A stretch of 7,591 nucleotides of DNA from positions 1 through 7,591 of the forward strand of contig VBLD01000053.1 in assembly GCA_005879205.1 (NCBI GenBank), read 5' to 3'. The notes below the pieces were generated by a model. It was not told the DNA's origin. It ran no database searches and saw only the letters and a list, made by a program, of their open reading frames with translations. This document shows, in pieces, positions 6,126-7,591 of this stretch. The translations under genes were made by a program, and so were the position numbers. This DNA is from Deltaproteobacteria bacterium. Lineage in GTDB: Bacteria; Desulfobacterota; Binatia; DP-6. Every line of letters begins with the position of its first letter. Positions within the stretch are counted from its first letter, which is position 1.

Positions 6126-6256
6126 CGCCGCCCGCCCGTGTACCAGGATTCCAACCCCGCCCGAAAGGACGGCCGCGTCACTCTGGCGGCAAGCATTCCC
6201 CCGACGGGCCGAGCGATGATAGGACCCCGCCCAGTGCCGACCGAGGAGGCCTCCCC
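6126..6256. other. Divergent intergenic spacer between acyl-CoA dehydrogenase and CMD-family genes
   Basis: This 131-base spacer must hold the 5' signals of both divergent genes. I see no convincing -35/-10 pair on either strand. A short inverted repeat, GCCGC (6172-6176) with GCGGC (6186-6190), is near the middle, too weak to call an operator. The + strand end carries the ribosome binding site palindrome noted separately. Confidence 0.4.
6243..6254 (+). promoter_or_regulatory. Strong Shine-Dalgarno embedded in a palindrome
   Basis: GAGGAGG (6243-6249) lies 7 bases before the ATG at 6257, near-ideal spacing, and fixes that start. It is part of the perfect 10-base palindrome GGAGGCCTCC (6245-6254), and GAGG can also pair with CCTC (6250-6253) around a 3-base loop. 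The ribosome binding site could therefore be partly masked in mRNA, or the palindrome could be a DNA site. The sequence is certain; the role is not. Confidence 0.5.
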
Positions 6257-6826
6257 ATGACACCGCGTCCCGCTCGCCCGCGTCTCGCGCCGCTCGCAAT
6301 CACCGAATGGTCCGACGAGGTGCGGACGATGATCGAGCGCACGCCCGGGGGGGCGACGGAGCCTCTCAACATCTTCACCACGCTCGCGCGCCATCCCGCG
6401 CTCGTCCGTCGCTGGCTTCCGTTCGGCACCGTGATGCTCACCGGCGAGCTGCCACCGCGTGACCGCGAGCTGCTCATCCTGCGCACCGGGTGGCACTGTC
6501 GCTCGGCGTACGAGTGGGGCCAGCACGCGCGTATCGGCCTTGCCGCCGGATTGACGCAGGACGAGATCGACCGGGTACCTGCCGGGCCGACCGCACCGGG
6601 ATGGGCGCCGTTCGACGCCGCGCTGCTCCGTGCAGCGGACGAGCTGCATGCCGACGGCTGCGTGTCGGACCAGACCTGGACCGTGCTCGCCGGGCGCTAC
6701 GACGAGCGACAGCTGATCGAGGTACCGATGCTCGTCGGCCAGTACCACATGATGGCCTTCACGCTGAACTCGCTCGGGATTCAGCGGGAGCCTGGCGTGC
6801 CGGATCTGCCGTCCCGAGATTCTTGA
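6257..6826 (+). CDS. Carboxymuconolactone decarboxylase (AhpD-like) family protein
   Basis: A 189-residue all-helical cytoplasmic protein with a single CMD domain at about residues 37-105. The core is RELLILRTGWHCRSAYEWGQ, followed by H90 and the AGLT-x-x-EI segment. The active-site helix has Cys81 but Ala84 where AhpD has the second Cys of its CxxC, while Glu86 and His90 remain. It is therefore unlikely to be a thiol peroxidase and fits the large uncharacterised subgroup with a CRS-x-YEWGQH signature. A second helical half (118-172, including AADELHADGCVSDQTW) is normal for this subgroup. It has a strong ribosome binding site. It is divergent from the acyl-CoA dehydrogenase, and its last 68 bases overlap the 3' end of the opposite-strand flavin oxidoreductase. 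A hydrolytic or decarboxylating role in a catabolic pathway is a guess from neighbours. Confidence 0.85.
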   Translation: MTPRPARPRLAPLAITEWSDEVRTMIERTPGGATEPLNIFTTLARHPALVRRWLPFGTVMLTGELPPRDRELLILRTGWHCRSAYEWGQHARIGLAAGLTQDEIDRVPAGPTAPGWAPFDAALLRAADELHADGCVSDQTWTVLAGRYDERQLIEVPMLVGQYHMMAFTLNSLGIQREPGVPDLPSRDS

Positions 6827-7591
6827 GCTCCGGCATCACCTCGGTCGCGAAGAGTCGCATGCTCCGCTCGGCCTCGTCGACGGGCATGCCGGCATAGCGG
6901 AAGCAGCCGACGAAGGTGTCGCAGCCGACGCGCTCGCGGATGTCGGCGACCCGCGCGTAGCACTGCTCGGGCGTGCCCCAGACCTGGAGGCTCAGGAAGA
7001 ACTCGCTGAGGGCATCGGTGCCGTGCTCGGCGGCGATCTCGGACATCCGTCCGTAGTACTCGTAGCCCTTGGTGTGCTTCAGGTGGTCCTTGGCGAGCTC
7101 GTAGTGCCGCAGCACGGAGTCCCAGTAGCCGCCGATGTAGCGCACCGCCATCTCGCGCGCGCGCCCGGCATCGGGGTCGCAGAAGGTCCAGCCCGCGCAC
7201 ACCGTGGGGAGCGGGTCGGCGCCGTTCACCTCGCGATAGGCCGCGCGGTACTGCGCCAGCTCGTCGCGCACGACGTCCCACGGCTTCTGGGGGATGATCA
7301 GGATGCCGACGCCGAGCTCGGCCATGATGCGCATCGACTCCGGAGAGACGGCCGCCGCATAGGTGCGGCCCTTGAAGCTCCGGCTGGGCCGCGGCCGGAT
7401 GGCCTTCCGCGGTTGCTTCACGAACGTGCCGTCGTATTCGCAGTATCCCTGCTCCAGTCCGCGCAGGATCATCTCGGCGCTCTCGATGAAGCGCCCGCGC
7501 GACTCGTCCATCGGCACGCGGAAGCCCTCGAACTCCACGCGCCCGAGGCCGCGCCCGATGCCGAAGACCAGGCGGCCGTCGCTCATGGTGT
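6759..7591 (-). CDS. LLM-class flavin-dependent oxidoreductase (luciferase-like monooxygenase), N-terminus cut by window end
   Basis: Member of the bacterial luciferase-like family, TIM-barrel enzymes using FMNH2 or F420. The frame runs off the window edge. The ATG at 7586 is almost certainly internal, because the protein begins there in the conserved core segment SDGRLVFGIGRG, which normally lies roughly 90-110 residues in. Numbering from that Met: EFEGFRVPMDESRGRF (18-33) is the usual helix after the glycine-rich turn, RTYAAAVSPESMRIMAELG (74-92) is a barrel strand and helix, and VWGTPEQCYARVADI (202-216) is the typical C-terminal GTPEQ segment. The family core ends near VMPELK (250-255). 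A short Ala-rich tail of about 20 residues follows and is encoded within the overlap with the CMD-family gene on the other strand. Whether it uses FMN or F420, and on what substrate, cannot be told without the N-terminal part. Confidence 0.87.
   Translation of the reverse strand, partial: TMSDGRLVFGIGRGLGRVEFEGFRVPMDESRGRFIESAEMILRGLEQGYCEYDGTFVKQPRKAIRPRPSRSFKGRTYAAAVSPESMRIMAELGVGILIIPQKPWDVVRDELAQYRAAYREVNGADPLPTVCAGWTFCDPDAGRAREMAVRYIGGYWDSVLRHYELAKDHLKHTKGYEYYGRMSEIAAEHGTDALSEFFLSLQVWGTPEQCYARVADIRERVGCDTFVGCFRYAGMPVDEAERSMRLFATEVMPELKNLGTADPARQAPAESRASSA

Noticed and set aside
4872..6260. Long open frame on the + strand opposite the acyl-CoA dehydrogenase
   Set aside because: Arg/Ala/Glu-rich composition with no recognisable motif, and it is exactly antisense to a gene with a full set of family motifs. 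Such shadows are expected at this GC content.
6126..6299. N-terminal extension of the acyl-CoA dehydrogenase upstream of ATG 6125
   Set aside because: The added 58 residues resemble no family segment and would overlap the start of the divergent gene; 383 residues from 6125 is the normal length.

Overview
The window is very GC-rich (about 70% by eye), and nearly all of it is protein-coding, with strong G/C preference at third codon positions. The gene content is a secreted lipase-like hydrolase, a PlsC acyltransferase, a FadE-type acyl-CoA dehydrogenase, a carboxymuconolactone-decarboxylase-like protein and a luciferase-like flavin oxidoreductase. This mix fits a soil or environmental bacterium of the former Deltaproteobacteria or a Binatota/Myxococcota-like lineage. 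An actinobacterium is a weaker alternative. The taxonomic placement is inference from gene style only. I see no mobile element, CRISPR array, tRNA or rRNA.

Region 1 (1-4531, + strand) looks like one operon of five tightly packed genes. In order they are a 5'-truncated exported alpha/beta hydrolase of the bacterial lipase type, a PlsC-family acyltransferase, a 122-residue protein of unknown function, a zinc-dependent MDR alcohol dehydrogenase, and a VOC/glyoxalase-fold metalloenzyme. Gaps are 8, 16, 25 and 4 bases. The 16-base gap between plsC and the small gene is almost entirely a strong GC hairpin that buries the ribosome binding site, which suggests translational coupling.

Region 2 (4532-6125, - strand) holds an 87-residue orphan gene, which has its own recognisable promoter and ribosome binding site, and an acyl-CoA dehydrogenase. 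The orphan converges on the VOC gene. A perfect inverted repeat contains both stop codons.

Region 3 (6126-7591) has a 131-base divergent spacer, a carboxymuconolactone-decarboxylase-family gene on +, and a luciferase-like monooxygenase on - that is truncated by the window end. The last two genes converge and their coding sequences overlap by 68 bases.

The genes suggest general lipid and fatty-acyl or terpenoid/xenobiotic catabolism: an extracytoplasmic esterase, acyl transfer to lysophospholipid, alcohol oxidation, acyl-CoA dehydrogenation and flavin-dependent oxygenation. The sequence names no specific pathway. I found no clear new multi-gene system. The points most worth a second look are the local RNA and DNA structures at gene borders and the two small orphan genes.
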